Origin: JAUILH01 sp964230215
GTDB lineage: Bacteria > Bacteroidota > Bacteroidia > Flavobacteriales_D > JAUILH01
DNA length: 64,000 bases
NCBI GenBank assembly: GCA_964230215.1
Contig: CAXRGQ010000007.1
Location: 1,017,700-1,081,699, forward strand
Direction of reading: 5' to 3'
Numbering within the stretch: the stretch's first letter is position 1; each line of letters begins with the position of its first letter. This document shows, one piece after another, positions 36,131 to 45,478 of this stretch. Position numbers and translations under genes: made by a program. Below the pieces are notes generated by a model. The model was not told the origin of the DNA and made no database searches. It was given only the letters and a program-made list of their open reading frames with translations.

Positions 36131-38611
36131 GTGAAAGCATTATACCTTATATGTTTATTTTGTGGACTATCGAATTTAGTGTGGTCGCAAACATCAGCAG
36201 ATTTTACTGCAAATCCAACATCAGGGTGTAATGTGCCACATACCGTGTTTTTTACAGATCAATCTACCCTGCCCGATACATGGTTTTGGGATTTTGGCGA
36301 TGGAAATACCTCCACCGCACAAAACCCTATTCATACCTACACCGGTTTTGGCACTTTTACAGTAATCCTTACGGTTACAGATACAATTACTGGACAAGTG
36401 GATACGCACTCGGGAACAATTCTGGTGGGTGACACAACGGCACCAACGGTTATTTGCCCAGGCAATCAAAGTGCTACATTGGATGCAAATTGTGAGTATA
36501 CATTACTTGATTATACCACTATGGCGGGTGCATCAGATAATTGTGATCCGTCGGTTACACTAACACAATCACCAATAGCAGGTACAGTGGTCACTTCTAC
36601 TACCGCCATTACAATAACTGCCACCGATGATGACGGTAATGCAGCGACTTGCACCTTTAATGTTGTTGTTAGCGATAATACACCGCCTACCTTAAGCTGT
36701 CCACCAGACCAAGCTGAGAATTATGATATTAACTGTCAGTTCACTGTGCCGGATTATTCGTCTCTTGCAACGGTGAGTGACAATTGTACGGCATCTCCAA
36801 CCATAACCCAAAGCCCATCTGCGGGTACAATAATTACATCTGGAACCACGGTCACCTTATTCGCAACAGATGCTGCAGGGAATTCATCAAATTGTTCTTT
36901 CAACATTACGCTAACCGATAATCTAGCGCCAATAATTTCATGTCCGTCAGCTCAGGCCGTTCCTTTTGATGCCAATTGCGAATATCAAATGGCAGACTTT
37001 TCGAGTATGATGACGATTACGGAGGCATGCGGAACTCCAACCATAACACAATCTCCAATCGTTGGCACAACGGTAACTAGTTCAACCCTTGTAACAATGA
37101 CCGTTGATGATGGAAATGGAAATAGCAGCCAATGTACATTCTCTATCGTACCTCAGGATTTAACACCGCCTGTAGTTTCATGTAGTGGAACAGACACGGT
37201 GTATGTAGATGCGAATTGTACGGGCATTGTACCTAATTATTCGACAGAGGTAACTATCACGGATAATTGTGATGCCAATCCAACCTATAGCCAGTCACCA
37301 ACAGCAGGCTCACCTCTAAGTGGTATTGGAACGCAGGATGTAACGATTTATAGCTCAGATGCAAATGGAAACATTGATTCATGTATCATTGTCGTGTCTA
37401 TATTGGATACTATTTCACCAACGATAACATGCGAAGGAGACATTACAACTTGCGGTCCGGTTGTAACATTCAACATACCTAATGGTAGCGATAATTGCGG
37501 AACAGCAGTAGTAACACAAACGTCTGGTTTAACAAGCGGTTCTACCTTCCCAGTCGGAACGACCACAAACGAATTTACAGTGACAGATTTGTCTGGAAAT
37601 ACGGCTACTTGTAGTTTTGATGTTATTGTTGAGACTTACCCACAAGTAAGTTCTGTTATAACCGAACCAACATGTAATGGAGACGCCGATGGAGCAATAG
37701 ACATTACGGTAACAGGAGGTACACCAAACTACAATTACAATTGGGATAACGGGGCAACCTCAGAAGATATCTCATCTATTGGAGCTGGGACTTACACCAT
37801 TGTTGTGACAGATGATAATGGTTGTACAGATTCAGTTGAGATTGTGCTAACAGAGCCAGATGCAGTTTCGGCTAGTGGCACTGTCAATGATGTGTCGTGT
37901 TTCGGAGCAAATGACGGGAGCATTGACATCACAGCTACTGGAGGAGATGGCAGCTACACCTATTTATGGTCAAATGGTTCTTCAGATGAGGACTTATCAG
38001 GTCTTGCAGGTTCAAGCTACTCGGTGAGCATTACGGATGGCAATGGATGTAGCGGATCAGCGTCATTCAATGTATCTGAACCCGATTCAATGACTATCGA
38101 CACTACTTTATCGATTTACAGCCATGGGCATAATATTTCGGTAACTGGAGAAAGTGATGGTTCGGTAGATGTCACCATTTCGGGAGGTACAGCGCCCTAC
38201 ACGTATACATGGAGCAACGGTAGCACTTCAGATGATTTAGAAAATGTCCCGGCTGGCACCTATGTTTTAACCGTAACAGATGCCAATGGGTGCGAGCAGA
38301 CAATAACTGTAGTATTAACGGAACCTTTACCAGTTAATCCAGCAGATGCGTTTACTCCTAATGGAGATGGTTATAATGATTTCTTTATTATTGAAAACAT
38401 TGATGAGTATCCTGAGAATGAGTTATTGGTAATGAATCGTTGGGGTACTTTGGTTTATAGTGCAAGTCCGTATAATAACGATTGGGATGGCTCACCTAAC
38501 AAAGGTCTTGTAATTTATGGTAATCAAATTCCAGAAGGCGCCTATTTCTACGTTCTAAAACTCGAAAAAGGGGTTAAACCTATTAAAGGATCAATAGTGG
38601 TTAAGCGATGA
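36131..38611 (+). CDS. T9SS type-B adhesin with PKD, HYR-like and SprB repeats
   Basis: About 826 residues from GTG 36131 (VKALYLICLFCG...); TTG 36122 is the alternative. A signal peptide is followed by a PKD domain ('DFTANPTSGCNVPHTVFFTD', 'WFWDFGDGNTSTAQNPIHTY'). Five or so HYR-like repeats of about 80 residues follow ('PTLSCPPDQAENYDINCQF', 'VSDNCTASPTITQSPSAGT'). Next are three SprB repeats ('DGAIDITVTGGTPNYNYNW', 'DGSIDITATGGDGSYTYLW', 'DGSVDVTISGGTAPYTYTW'). The C-terminus is the gliding-motility-associated sorting domain ('DAFTPNGDGYNDFFII', 'ELLVMNRWGTLVY', 'IPEGAYFYVLKLE'). It is a likely SprB-type surface adhesin with its own SprF gene overlapping downstream. Confidence 0.9.
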   Translation: MKALYLICLFCGLSNLVWSQTSADFTANPTSGCNVPHTVFFTDQSTLPDTWFWDFGDGNTSTAQNPIHTYTGFGTFTVILTVTDTITGQVDTHSGTILVGDTTAPTVICPGNQSATLDANCEYTLLDYTTMAGASDNCDPSVTLTQSPIAGTVVTSTTAITITATDDDGNAATCTFNVVVSDNTPPTLSCPPDQAENYDINCQFTVPDYSSLATVSDNCTASPTITQSPSAGTIITSGTTVTLFATDAAGNSSNCSFNITLTDNLAPIISCPSAQAVPFDANCEYQMADFSSMMTITEACGTPTITQSPIVGTTVTSSTLVTMTVDDGNGNSSQCTFSIVPQDLTPPVVSCSGTDTVYVDANCTGIVPNYSTEVTITDNCDANPTYSQSPTAGSPLSGIGTQDVTIYSSDANGNIDSCIIVVSILDTISPTITCEGDITTCGPVVTFNIPNGSDNCGTAVVTQTSGLTSGSTFPVGTTTNEFTVTDLSGNTATCSFDVIVETYPQVSSVITEPTCNGDADGAIDITVTGGTPNYNYNWDNGATSEDISSIGAGTYTIVVTDDNGCTDSVEIVLTEPDAVSASGTVNDVSCFGANDGSIDITATGGDGSYTYLWSNGSSDEDLSGLAGSSYSVSITDGNGCSGSASFNVSEPDSMTIDTTLSIYSHGHNISVTGESDGSVDVTISGGTAPYTYTWSNGSTSDDLENVPAGTYVLTVTDANGCEQTITVVLTEPLPVNPADAFTPNGDGYNDFFIIENIDEYPENELLVMNRWGTLVYSASPYNNDWDGSPNKGLVIYGNQIPEGAYFYVLKLEKGVKPIKGSIVVKR

Positions 38612-39612
38612 AAAAACTAGTTGTAGTTATAGCATTAGTTGTCTTGTCGATTTCCGAATTGGCAGCCCAAACGCGTATTGGATACAGCCAGTATATGCAT
38701 AATCACGCCATATATAATCCTGCCTACAAAGAAGTTAATTATGATTTGGGCGGAACTGCATTTGTTAGACATCAGATGTATGGCTTTGAGGACGCGCCAG
38801 TTACCTATATCGCTAGTGTTTTTTACAATTTAGACCCACATGGTTTTCAACTAAATATCTTGAGAGACAAGGTGGCTAATTTTAGACATTTCGAGATTGG
38901 AGGAGGGTATAACTATACCTTAAGTATGGATAGCTACACTACGCTCTCTTTTGGAGCTAAAGCCAGTTATAATATTCAAACGGCTGATTATGGTGGCTTA
39001 CAAGTTTTTGATGGTGGGGATCCTGCACTGGGAGGAGGCGTAAGTCGTAATAGCTTCAATTTTGGCGCTGGTGCTTTCGCAATGAACGATTATTGGCATG
39101 CTGGTGTTGGATCGCCTTATTTGTTTAATAATGGCTTGTTGGGAGGAAATACAAGCATTTTTAATATGTCGTACAATCATTTTTTCCTTATAGGTGGATA
39201 CATGTTTATTGATGATGAATACCTCACCTTCTATCCTACGGCCTTAATCAAACTTACAAAAGGTACTCCTTTGGATATTTCGCTTGATATGAATGCACTG
39301 TTTGCCGGGTATATATGGGGTTCTATTGGATACCGATTAAATAACACGGTGGTTATATCTGCAGGTGTGATAGTATTGGATAATCTTAAGATTGTATATT
39401 CTTATGACCTAGGTTTAGGAGGTGCCAACAGGTATGGCGGAATGACACATGAATTGAGCGTTGGATACGGACTTGATTTATTCAAGAACTCTTTTGCTAA
39501 GCGTAAATACCTCAATAAAAGAGGGGAGTTTAAAGGAAACAAGCGCAAAGGGAAGGGCGATAATATCGACAACACGGTTCCTGATAGTCAGCTAAATAAG
39601 GGGAGCAAGTAG
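38608..39612 (+). CDS. PorP/SprF family T9SS outer-membrane protein (second copy)
   Basis: 334 residues with a signal peptide ending in ELAAQ, then 'IGYSQYMHNHAIYNPAYKE', the PorP/SprF N-terminal signature. A beta-barrel follows, closing with 'KIVYSYDLGLGGANRYGGMTHELSVGYGL'. A basic C-terminal tail rich in K and G (about 305-334) is unusual and may be periplasmic. The start overlaps the adhesin stop by 4 bases (ATGA), a tight adhesin-SprF operon like the one at 1270-7262. Confidence 0.9.
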   Translation: MKKLVVVIALVVLSISELAAQTRIGYSQYMHNHAIYNPAYKEVNYDLGGTAFVRHQMYGFEDAPVTYIASVFYNLDPHGFQLNILRDKVANFRHFEIGGGYNYTLSMDSYTTLSFGAKASYNIQTADYGGLQVFDGGDPALGGGVSRNSFNFGAGAFAMNDYWHAGVGSPYLFNNGLLGGNTSIFNMSYNHFFLIGGYMFIDDEYLTFYPTALIKLTKGTPLDISLDMNALFAGYIWGSIGYRLNNTVVISAGVIVLDNLKIVYSYDLGLGGANRYGGMTHELSVGYGLDLFKNSFAKRKYLNKRGEFKGNKRKGKGDNIDNTVPDSQLNKGSK

Positions 39613-39720
39613 TTAAAGTTCTCCTCTTAATAGGAATGCTCACGAATATTTATGAAATTTAGGAACGGAATTTGTAATTCATTCCGGCACAGAAACAGAC
39701 ACTGATTTAAATAAGATACT

Positions 39721-40383
39721 ATGAAGAAAATTACTTTATTATTTGCTGCTTGCGTTATAGCCATTGGAGGGTATTCGCAGAAAAAAATTGATGTAAAAGA
39801 AAGTAACGAGTCTTTCTCGACAGGTAGCCATAACGCCTTAAGTGTTATGGTTTATGGTGCAACCAAGGATGACGTTGAGAAAGCTTGGAAGAAGCAACTT
39901 AAAGATATGAAAGGTAACGTAAAGGCTAAGAAAGAAATCTTTGCAGATGATTGCCGCATTAAAAAGATGAGTGATAACACATTTGATGTTTACAGTTTTA
40001 TTGAGGAAACAGATGATGGTGTTAGAGTAGTTGCCGGAATTGATTTAGGAGGTGCCTACCTGAGCTCAGGTGAGCATAAAGATGAGTTTCCATTTTTGCG
40101 TGATATGATGTACAACTTTGGTGTGACGGAAACTAAAGCTGCGATCGGTTCTATCATAAAAGAGGAAGAAAAGAAACTTGAAGATCTTGAAGATGAGAAA
40201 GAGGATTTCGAGAAGGATATTGAGAAGTTGAAGAAAGATATCGAAGATTATAAGAAGAAGATTGAAGACGCAGAGAAGGATATCGAAGAGAATAAGTCGA
40301 ACATTGAGAAGAAAAAAGAAGAAATCAAAACTCAAGAAGCAGTTGTAAAAGAAGTTCAGGAAAAGCAAAAAGCTGTAAAATAA
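39721..40383 (+). CDS. Exported protein with long C-terminal coiled coil
   Basis: 220 residues. A signal peptide (about 1-19, ending in GGYSQ) is followed by a globular segment (about 25-135: 'HNALSVMVYGATKDDVEKAW', 'VVAGIDLGGAYLSSG'). A long, highly charged coiled coil rich in K, E and D fills about 140-215. I do not recognise a named family. It is probably periplasmic. A strong hairpin terminator follows 37 bases after the stop. Confidence 0.65.
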   Translation: MKKITLLFAACVIAIGGYSQKKIDVKESNESFSTGSHNALSVMVYGATKDDVEKAWKKQLKDMKGNVKAKKEIFADDCRIKKMSDNTFDVYSFIEETDDGVRVVAGIDLGGAYLSSGEHKDEFPFLRDMMYNFGVTETKAAIGSIIKEEEKKLEDLEDEKEDFEKDIEKLKKDIEDYKKKIEDAEKDIEENKSNIEKKKEEIKTQEAVVKEVQEKQKAVK

Positions 40384-40419
40384 TCTGAACAACATAAGAT
40401 AAACCTTAATACATTTGAT

Positions 40420-40459
40420 CCTGACTTTCCGCCCTAGGCGGAGACGTCAGGATTTTTTT
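40420..40459 (+). terminator. Rho-independent terminator abutting the EamA start
   Basis: The outer stem CCTGAC/GTCAGG and inner stem CCGCC-CTA-GGCGG are followed by a seven-T run that ends one base before the ATG at 40460. It ends transcription of the coiled-coil gene and leaves no room for a leader of the next gene. Confidence 0.85.
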
Positions 40460-41389
40460 ATGGAAAGAGGTTTAGGAACATACTATTTACTGCTTCATAT
40501 TACTGTTTTTATCTTCGGATTTACAGGAATTTTGGGCAAACAAATCACCTCATCCGATGGTGGGATGGATTCGGTTAATCTGGTTCTATACCGCATGGTA
40601 ATAGCCTTTATTGGCCTCTTGCTATATATGAAGTTGGTCAAGCGAATTAAGTTTAAAGCTGGCAAAAAAGCGATTCTAGGGTTTATCGGTATTGGCGCTA
40701 TTATTGCCGCACACTGGATTACCTTTTTTTATTCGATACAAGTATCCAATGTTAGTATCGCCTTGGCATGTATTTCATCTTTGGCATTATTCACTTCCAT
40801 AATTGAACCGCTTCTTATCAAGAAGAAGATTGATGTTTCGGAGATGGTTCTTGGTGTAGCTACGGTAGTGGGTATAAGTATTATTGTGGATGCTGAAATG
40901 GATAAAGTTGAGGGCATAATTTTGGCTATAATCTCTGCGGCATTGGCAGGATTATTTGGAGTCCTTAACTCGATAGAGACTAAAAAACACAGACCAACTG
41001 AGATTTCGGTTGTTGAGATGCTCAGTGGGGCGTTTTTCACTTTTCTCTTTTTAATTATAAGCGGATGGAAAATTGTATCTCCAGCTGATGTATCATCGGA
41101 TAACTGGGGTTTAATTATTGTCTTAGGTCTCGTTGCAACATCATTTGCATTTGTAGCAACGGTTGAGGTGATGAAGGTCTTAAGTCCTTTCACTGTGGCC
41201 CTGTCAATTAACCTTGAACCGATATATGCAATTATTATGGCACTGCTTTTCTTCCCAGAAAGCGAGCAAATGAGTCCACTCTTTTACCTGGGTGCTGGGA
41301 TTATTATCGGAACGCTTATCGTGAACGCACTTATTAAAAAAAGCAGACGTAAAAGGTTAAAGTCTGCTGAAAATCTTATCGATTCCTAA
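40460..41389 (+). CDS. EamA/DMT family transporter
   Basis: 309 residues from ATG 40460. A frame from 40415 would translate the terminator hairpin and is rejected. Ten membrane helices are arranged as two EamA repeats ('YYLLLHITVFIFGFTGILGKQI', 'AIIAAHWITFFYSIQVSNVSIALA' in the first; 'VVEMLSGAFFTFLFLIISGW', 'LGLVATSFAFVATVEVMKVLSPFTVALSINLEP' in the second). It is a probable metabolite exporter with unknown substrate. It overlaps the convergent murF-alr gene by 4 bases. Confidence 0.9.
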   Translation: MERGLGTYYLLLHITVFIFGFTGILGKQITSSDGGMDSVNLVLYRMVIAFIGLLLYMKLVKRIKFKAGKKAILGFIGIGAIIAAHWITFFYSIQVSNVSIALACISSLALFTSIIEPLLIKKKIDVSEMVLGVATVVGISIIVDAEMDKVEGIILAIISAALAGLFGVLNSIETKKHRPTEISVVEMLSGAFFTFLFLIISGWKIVSPADVSSDNWGLIIVLGLVATSFAFVATVEVMKVLSPFTVALSINLEPIYAIIMALLFFPESEQMSPLFYLGAGIIIGTLIVNALIKKSRRKRLKSAENLIDS

Positions 41390-43749
41390 TGCGAATGTAA
41401 GTAGCGCCTATTAACACGCGAAGAGATACTTGTGAGCACTTCATAGCTAATAGTGTCCATCTTTTTAGCCAATGATTCAACCGGCATATTAGGCCCAAAT
41501 ATTTCAATAATATCGCCTTCTTTTACATCAATGCCGCTTACATCTATCATTGTCATATCCATGCAAACTCTCCCTACAACAGCTAACATTTTCCCGCTCC
41601 TAACGTGAAAAAACTCACCCTTTCCATTACTTAATTGACGACTTAATCCATCTGCATAACCGATAGGAATAATACCTATTCTCCTTGCCGTTTCAGACAT
41701 ATCAGTTGCGCCGTATCCTATACCTTCTCCTGCCGGAATAGTCTTTACTTGCTGCACGGTACTGTATAGTGACGCGACATTTTCTAGCGTTAATCCCTCC
41801 TGCCCAAAACCATGCATCCCAATACCTAAACGCACCATGTCATAATGCCCTTCAGGGTAATTCACAATACCGGCCGTGTTGCAGATGTGACGCAATACGG
41901 GATACGATAAACGTTCGATTATTTTATTTGACCATTCCTCAAACCGGCGTAATTGAGTGTGCGTTAGGTCGTCATTTTTAATTTCCGAATTGGCTAAATG
42001 CGAGAAAATAGATTGTACATGCACCTCAGGCTGAGATTGGAGCATGGCAATCAAATCAGACAAACTTGTGCCATCAAAACCTAGCCTGTGCATTCCCGTG
42101 TCTAATTCAATGTGAACGGGGTACTCCTGAACACCTTTCAGCAAGAGGAAACGCACAAAACTATCTAGCTGCTGAAGGCTATATATTACTGGTTCTAGTT
42201 TATGCTCAATTATGCTCGCGTAGCTCGCTTCATCACTATTCATTACTAGGATGGGTGCACTTATGCCTCCGTCGCGCAAGACCTTCCCTTCGTTGGTATA
42301 CGCTACTCCAAAATAATCAATTCCCTGCCGTTCTAAATGTGATGCTAATTCGCTATCCCCCGCACCGTAACTCATAGCCTTAACCATAGCCATCATTAAG
42401 CAAGCTGCTGGCAATCGCTTGCGATACTCCCCAACATTGTGGCTTAACTTATCCAAGTCAATCTCTAACCATGTGGCGTGTGGTTTATCTTCTAGCTGAT
42501 TTACAATCTGCTCGAAATGAAAATCTCGGGCACCTTTAATTAATATGGTGTCATCTGGTTGAGGAATGTAGGCCTTATCTCCAAGAAAATCATTTGTACG
42601 ATCATACGATAAGTGCTCACCTTTGTATAAATGTGCATACGTGGCAATTTGTTTTCCAATAGTAACAAGCAAGTTTATCTTGAATTGCTCGAGTAAATCA
42701 AATACTTGTTGATACACAGCTGCTTCTACACTGGTATCCATTACTATATCACTTAAGATTACAATCTTTCGTCCATTTCTTGCCCTGGTGTCTAAGTCGC
42801 TTAGAGCTATTTCCAAGCCTGATAAATCACTGTTATAGGCATCATTAATAATGAGTGATTGATTGATTCCCTTTAATTGCTCTAGCCGCAATGCAATAGG
42901 TTCTAATTCCGCACAAGCTGCTTGGATATCAGCATGCTTGCCGCCTAAACGCAATGCCGCCGTTATAGCTATAGCCGCATTACTAACTGATGCTTTATCT
43001 GTAAATGGAGGCTTGTAATTCTGCCCCTCGATGGTAAGCACACTGCTGTCTATCTCACGTTTAACACTATAGTCTAAACTATCGTATAGAAGTGTCTCAT
43101 CGCAATTAGCAAAGAGCAGCATTTTTTCATGTCTCAATTCATGTTGATCCTTGAAATTTGCTAGGTGTGCTGTGCCAATGTTTGTTAAAATACCAAGGTG
43201 TGGGCGAATCATTTTTTCAAGACGTACCATCTCTCCTGGTTCCGAAATGCCCGCTTCAATTATGGCAATGTCATGTTCTTCTCTTATTTGGAGCAATGAT
43301 AAAGCCACGCCCACTTGAGAGTTATAACTTTTAGGTGATCTAATAATACTAAATCGAGACCTTAACAATTGATACAACCATTCTTTTACGATTGTTTTTC
43401 CATTGCTACCAGTTATTCCTATGACTTTACCACCAAATGTGTGACGTTTGTTAGTCGCTAAAGATTGTAACGCATCTAAGGTGTCGCGGACTATTACAAA
43501 TGATGCTTTTTCAAGTAGATTTTCCTTAGGTTTTTTAGACACGATAAAACAGTGTAATCCTTTATCAATAAGCTCTTCTATATAAGCATGCCCATCGAAC
43601 CTTGGTCCACTTAGCGCAAGGAATACAGTGTTTTTTTGATTGCGAAATCGTCTGCTATCGGTAAGTACACTATTTATGACTTGATTTGAAGGTGATCCAT
43701 TTAGTTCACCGTCACAAATGCTTGCAATATCTTCCAATGTCCACGTCAC
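41386..43749 (-). CDS. murF-alr: Bifunctional MurF ligase / alanine racemase
   Basis: 787 residues from a GTG start. Residues 1-435 or so are MurF, which adds D-Ala-D-Ala to UDP-MurNAc-tripeptide: P-loop 'VIGITGSNGKTIVKEWL', 'IIEAGISEPGEMVRLEKMI', 'LIINDAYNSDLSGLEIAL' and 'ILIKGARDFHFEQI'. Residues about 436-787 are alanine racemase: PLP lysine in 'MMAMVKAMSYGAGD', 'HIELDTGMHRLGF', catalytic Tyr region 'GIGYGATDMSETA' and 'RVCMDMTMIDVSG'. Fusion of the enzyme that makes D-Ala with the one that uses D-Ala-D-Ala is a known Bacteroidota arrangement. It is cytoplasmic and likely essential. Confidence 0.94.
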   Translation of the reverse strand: MTWTLEDIASICDGELNGSPSNQVINSVLTDSRRFRNQKNTVFLALSGPRFDGHAYIEELIDKGLHCFIVSKKPKENLLEKASFVIVRDTLDALQSLATNKRHTFGGKVIGITGSNGKTIVKEWLYQLLRSRFSIIRSPKSYNSQVGVALSLLQIREEHDIAIIEAGISEPGEMVRLEKMIRPHLGILTNIGTAHLANFKDQHELRHEKMLLFANCDETLLYDSLDYSVKREIDSSVLTIEGQNYKPPFTDKASVSNAAIAITAALRLGGKHADIQAACAELEPIALRLEQLKGINQSLIINDAYNSDLSGLEIALSDLDTRARNGRKIVILSDIVMDTSVEAAVYQQVFDLLEQFKINLLVTIGKQIATYAHLYKGEHLSYDRTNDFLGDKAYIPQPDDTILIKGARDFHFEQIVNQLEDKPHATWLEIDLDKLSHNVGEYRKRLPAACLMMAMVKAMSYGAGDSELASHLERQGIDYFGVAYTNEGKVLRDGGISAPILVMNSDEASYASIIEHKLEPVIYSLQQLDSFVRFLLLKGVQEYPVHIELDTGMHRLGFDGTSLSDLIAMLQSQPEVHVQSIFSHLANSEIKNDDLTHTQLRRFEEWSNKIIERLSYPVLRHICNTAGIVNYPEGHYDMVRLGIGMHGFGQEGLTLENVASLYSTVQQVKTIPAGEGIGYGATDMSETARRIGIIPIGYADGLSRQLSNGKGEFFHVRSGKMLAVVGRVCMDMTMIDVSGIDVKEGDIIEIFGPNMPVESLAKKMDTISYEVLTSISSRVNRRYLHSH

Positions 43750-43816
43750 GAAGAACTAAAGTAGTAAATATTGTTGCAGCTAAGTATCTACTTGAATAAG
43801 TGCCGGCGATGAGCAT

Positions 43817-44410
43817 TTATTTGTTCTCTGACTTAAGTCGCATTGCTTCAACAAATGCTTCTCTTGATAAGGGCTCATAAATGTCTTTTTCACCCAGCTC
43901 CACAATGTCATCACTGTCGGTTACTTTGTGTGAATAATTTGCGAGCTTACCTGTTTTCATACATATTGCGTGCACCTTTGTTACATACTCCGCAATGGCC
44001 AACATATTTGGCATTGGACCAAAAGGGTTTCCTTTAAAATCCATGTCTAGTCCTGCTACAATTACTCTAATTCCAGCATTCGCCAACTGATTACATACAT
44101 TGGGTAAATGATCGTCGAAGAATTGGCCCTCATCAATTCCAATTACTTCTGCACCATCAATATGCTGTAGTATGTCGATTGAACTGTCTACAGGCTGTGA
44201 AATAATTTCCCTCCCATCATGGCTTACAACTTTTATTTCATCATAGCGTGTATCCACTTTGGGTTTAAATATTTTTATGTTCTGATGGGCATATTCGGCA
44301 CGCTTTAATCTACGGATTAGTTCTTCCGTTTTACCAGAGAACATAGAGCCACAAATAACTTCTATCCATCCAATTTTTCTGTTATGCCTGCCTGTGTCCT
44401 CTAAAAACAT
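43817..44410 (-). CDS. tdk: Thymidine kinase
   Basis: 197 residues, the type II (TK1-like) thymidine kinase of the nucleotide salvage pathway. The P-loop is 'EVICGSMFSGKTEELIRRL', the Walker B-like segment is 'EVIGIDEGQFFDD', and the lasso region is 'VIVAGLDMDFKGNPFGPMPNMLAIAEYVTK'. The zinc-binding cysteines that normally follow the lasso appear reduced: 'VHAICMKTGKLANYS' keeps one Cys where CxxC is usual, and the second pair is missing. That is common in some Bacteroidota thymidine kinases. It has its own upstream region, with the divergent gene starting 148 bases away. Confidence 0.92.
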   Translation of the reverse strand: MFLEDTGRHNRKIGWIEVICGSMFSGKTEELIRRLKRAEYAHQNIKIFKPKVDTRYDEIKVVSHDGREIISQPVDSSIDILQHIDGAEVIGIDEGQFFDDHLPNVCNQLANAGIRVIVAGLDMDFKGNPFGPMPNMLAIAEYVTKVHAICMKTGKLANYSHKVTDSDDIVELGEKDIYEPLSREAFVEAMRLKSENK

Positions 44411-44557
44411 ATCTGTGGTTTTTTACCGAAATATTGTAAATAACTTTAGCGTTAATAGACTTAAAAAAGGGATAAAAACCGTAATTTTAAGCCTGTTTTT
44501 ACACTGAATCAAAAATAGGGATTAAGGGAGCAAGATTTTTTTGAAATTACCAACATT

Positions 44558-45478
44558 ATGGGCAATAATCAACAATACCAGAGCATGAAAGACCTGATAC
44601 AAGCGGTGCAGGCGAATGTGGAAAAAATTGAAAGTGGGGCTTTAAATGACCAAGAATTATCGTCGTTGATTGATAATACAAGAGAGTTATATGATAGGCT
44701 TGTAATATTGCGCTATAAGGCTTTCGAATCTCAGGTAAAAGGCGAAGAGCTTGATAAGCAGATTCGCGTAGAAGATGTTCATGAACCCGCGCAGGTAGTT
44801 GAAACACCTGAGCCCTTGAAGGAAGAGCCTAAAGACTTAAATGTTCCTGAAGAAAAAGAATCATCTGCTGAGACCAGTGAAAGTCAAGAAAAGGCTGAAG
44901 AAAATAGCGATGGTGGAGCAGATTTATTTGGAGGTTTTAGATTAAACTTTACAGACGAACCGAAGGAAAAGCCAAAAGCAAGCAAACCTGCTTTTAAACC
45001 TGCGCCAGGCAGACAAGAATCGATTCCTATGCCAGATCAACCGCTTCCGTTTAATAATCCCAATCCGCCAAAGCCAGTTGATGAGCCAAAAATAGAGGAT
45101 GTAGTTGAGGAAGAAGTGCCTGTTGAAGATAAAAATCAAACGAATTTAATTGACGAGATTAGTACTGCTCCAGTTTCATTAAATGATAAACTAGCTGCTA
45201 ATCAAAGTGGAGACAATTTGGCGAAAAAGCTATCCATGCAACCAATTGCAGATTTGAAAACCGCCATCGGTATCAATCAAAAGTTCTTGTTTATGAACGA
45301 TCTGTTTAAGGGTGAACATGATGATTTTCATAAAGCTATAGACAACATAAATAATATGGATTCTATTAATGACGCTCAAGCCTATATTTCTGATAGCCTT
45401 ATGTCTAAGTATGATTGGGATATGGACAGTGTTTCTGTTCAGAATTTCCTTGGTCTTGTAGAAAGGAGGTTCCTTTAA
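44558..45478 (+). CDS. Cytoplasmic acidic proline-rich protein of unknown function
   Basis: 306 residues without a signal peptide. An N-terminal helical domain (about 1-70) is followed by a disordered, E/P/K-rich linker (about 70-210). The C-terminal helical domain (about 220-306: 'ADLKTAIGINQKFLFMNDLF', 'FHKAIDNINNMDSINDAQAYI') occurs in many Bacteroidota proteins without a known function. The stop overlaps the peptidase start by one base (TAATG), so the two are coupled. Confidence 0.7.
   Translation: MGNNQQYQSMKDLIQAVQANVEKIESGALNDQELSSLIDNTRELYDRLVILRYKAFESQVKGEELDKQIRVEDVHEPAQVVETPEPLKEEPKDLNVPEEKESSAETSESQEKAEENSDGGADLFGGFRLNFTDEPKEKPKASKPAFKPAPGRQESIPMPDQPLPFNNPNPPKPVDEPKIEDVVEEEVPVEDKNQTNLIDEISTAPVSLNDKLAANQSGDNLAKKLSMQPIADLKTAIGINQKFLFMNDLFKGEHDDFHKAIDNINNMDSINDAQAYISDSLMSKYDWDMDSVSVQNFLGLVERRFL

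Noticed and set aside
40729..41193. Minus-strand frame of 154 codons inside the EamA gene
   Set aside because: Mirror of membrane helices, rich in T, I and P; no start context or family motif.
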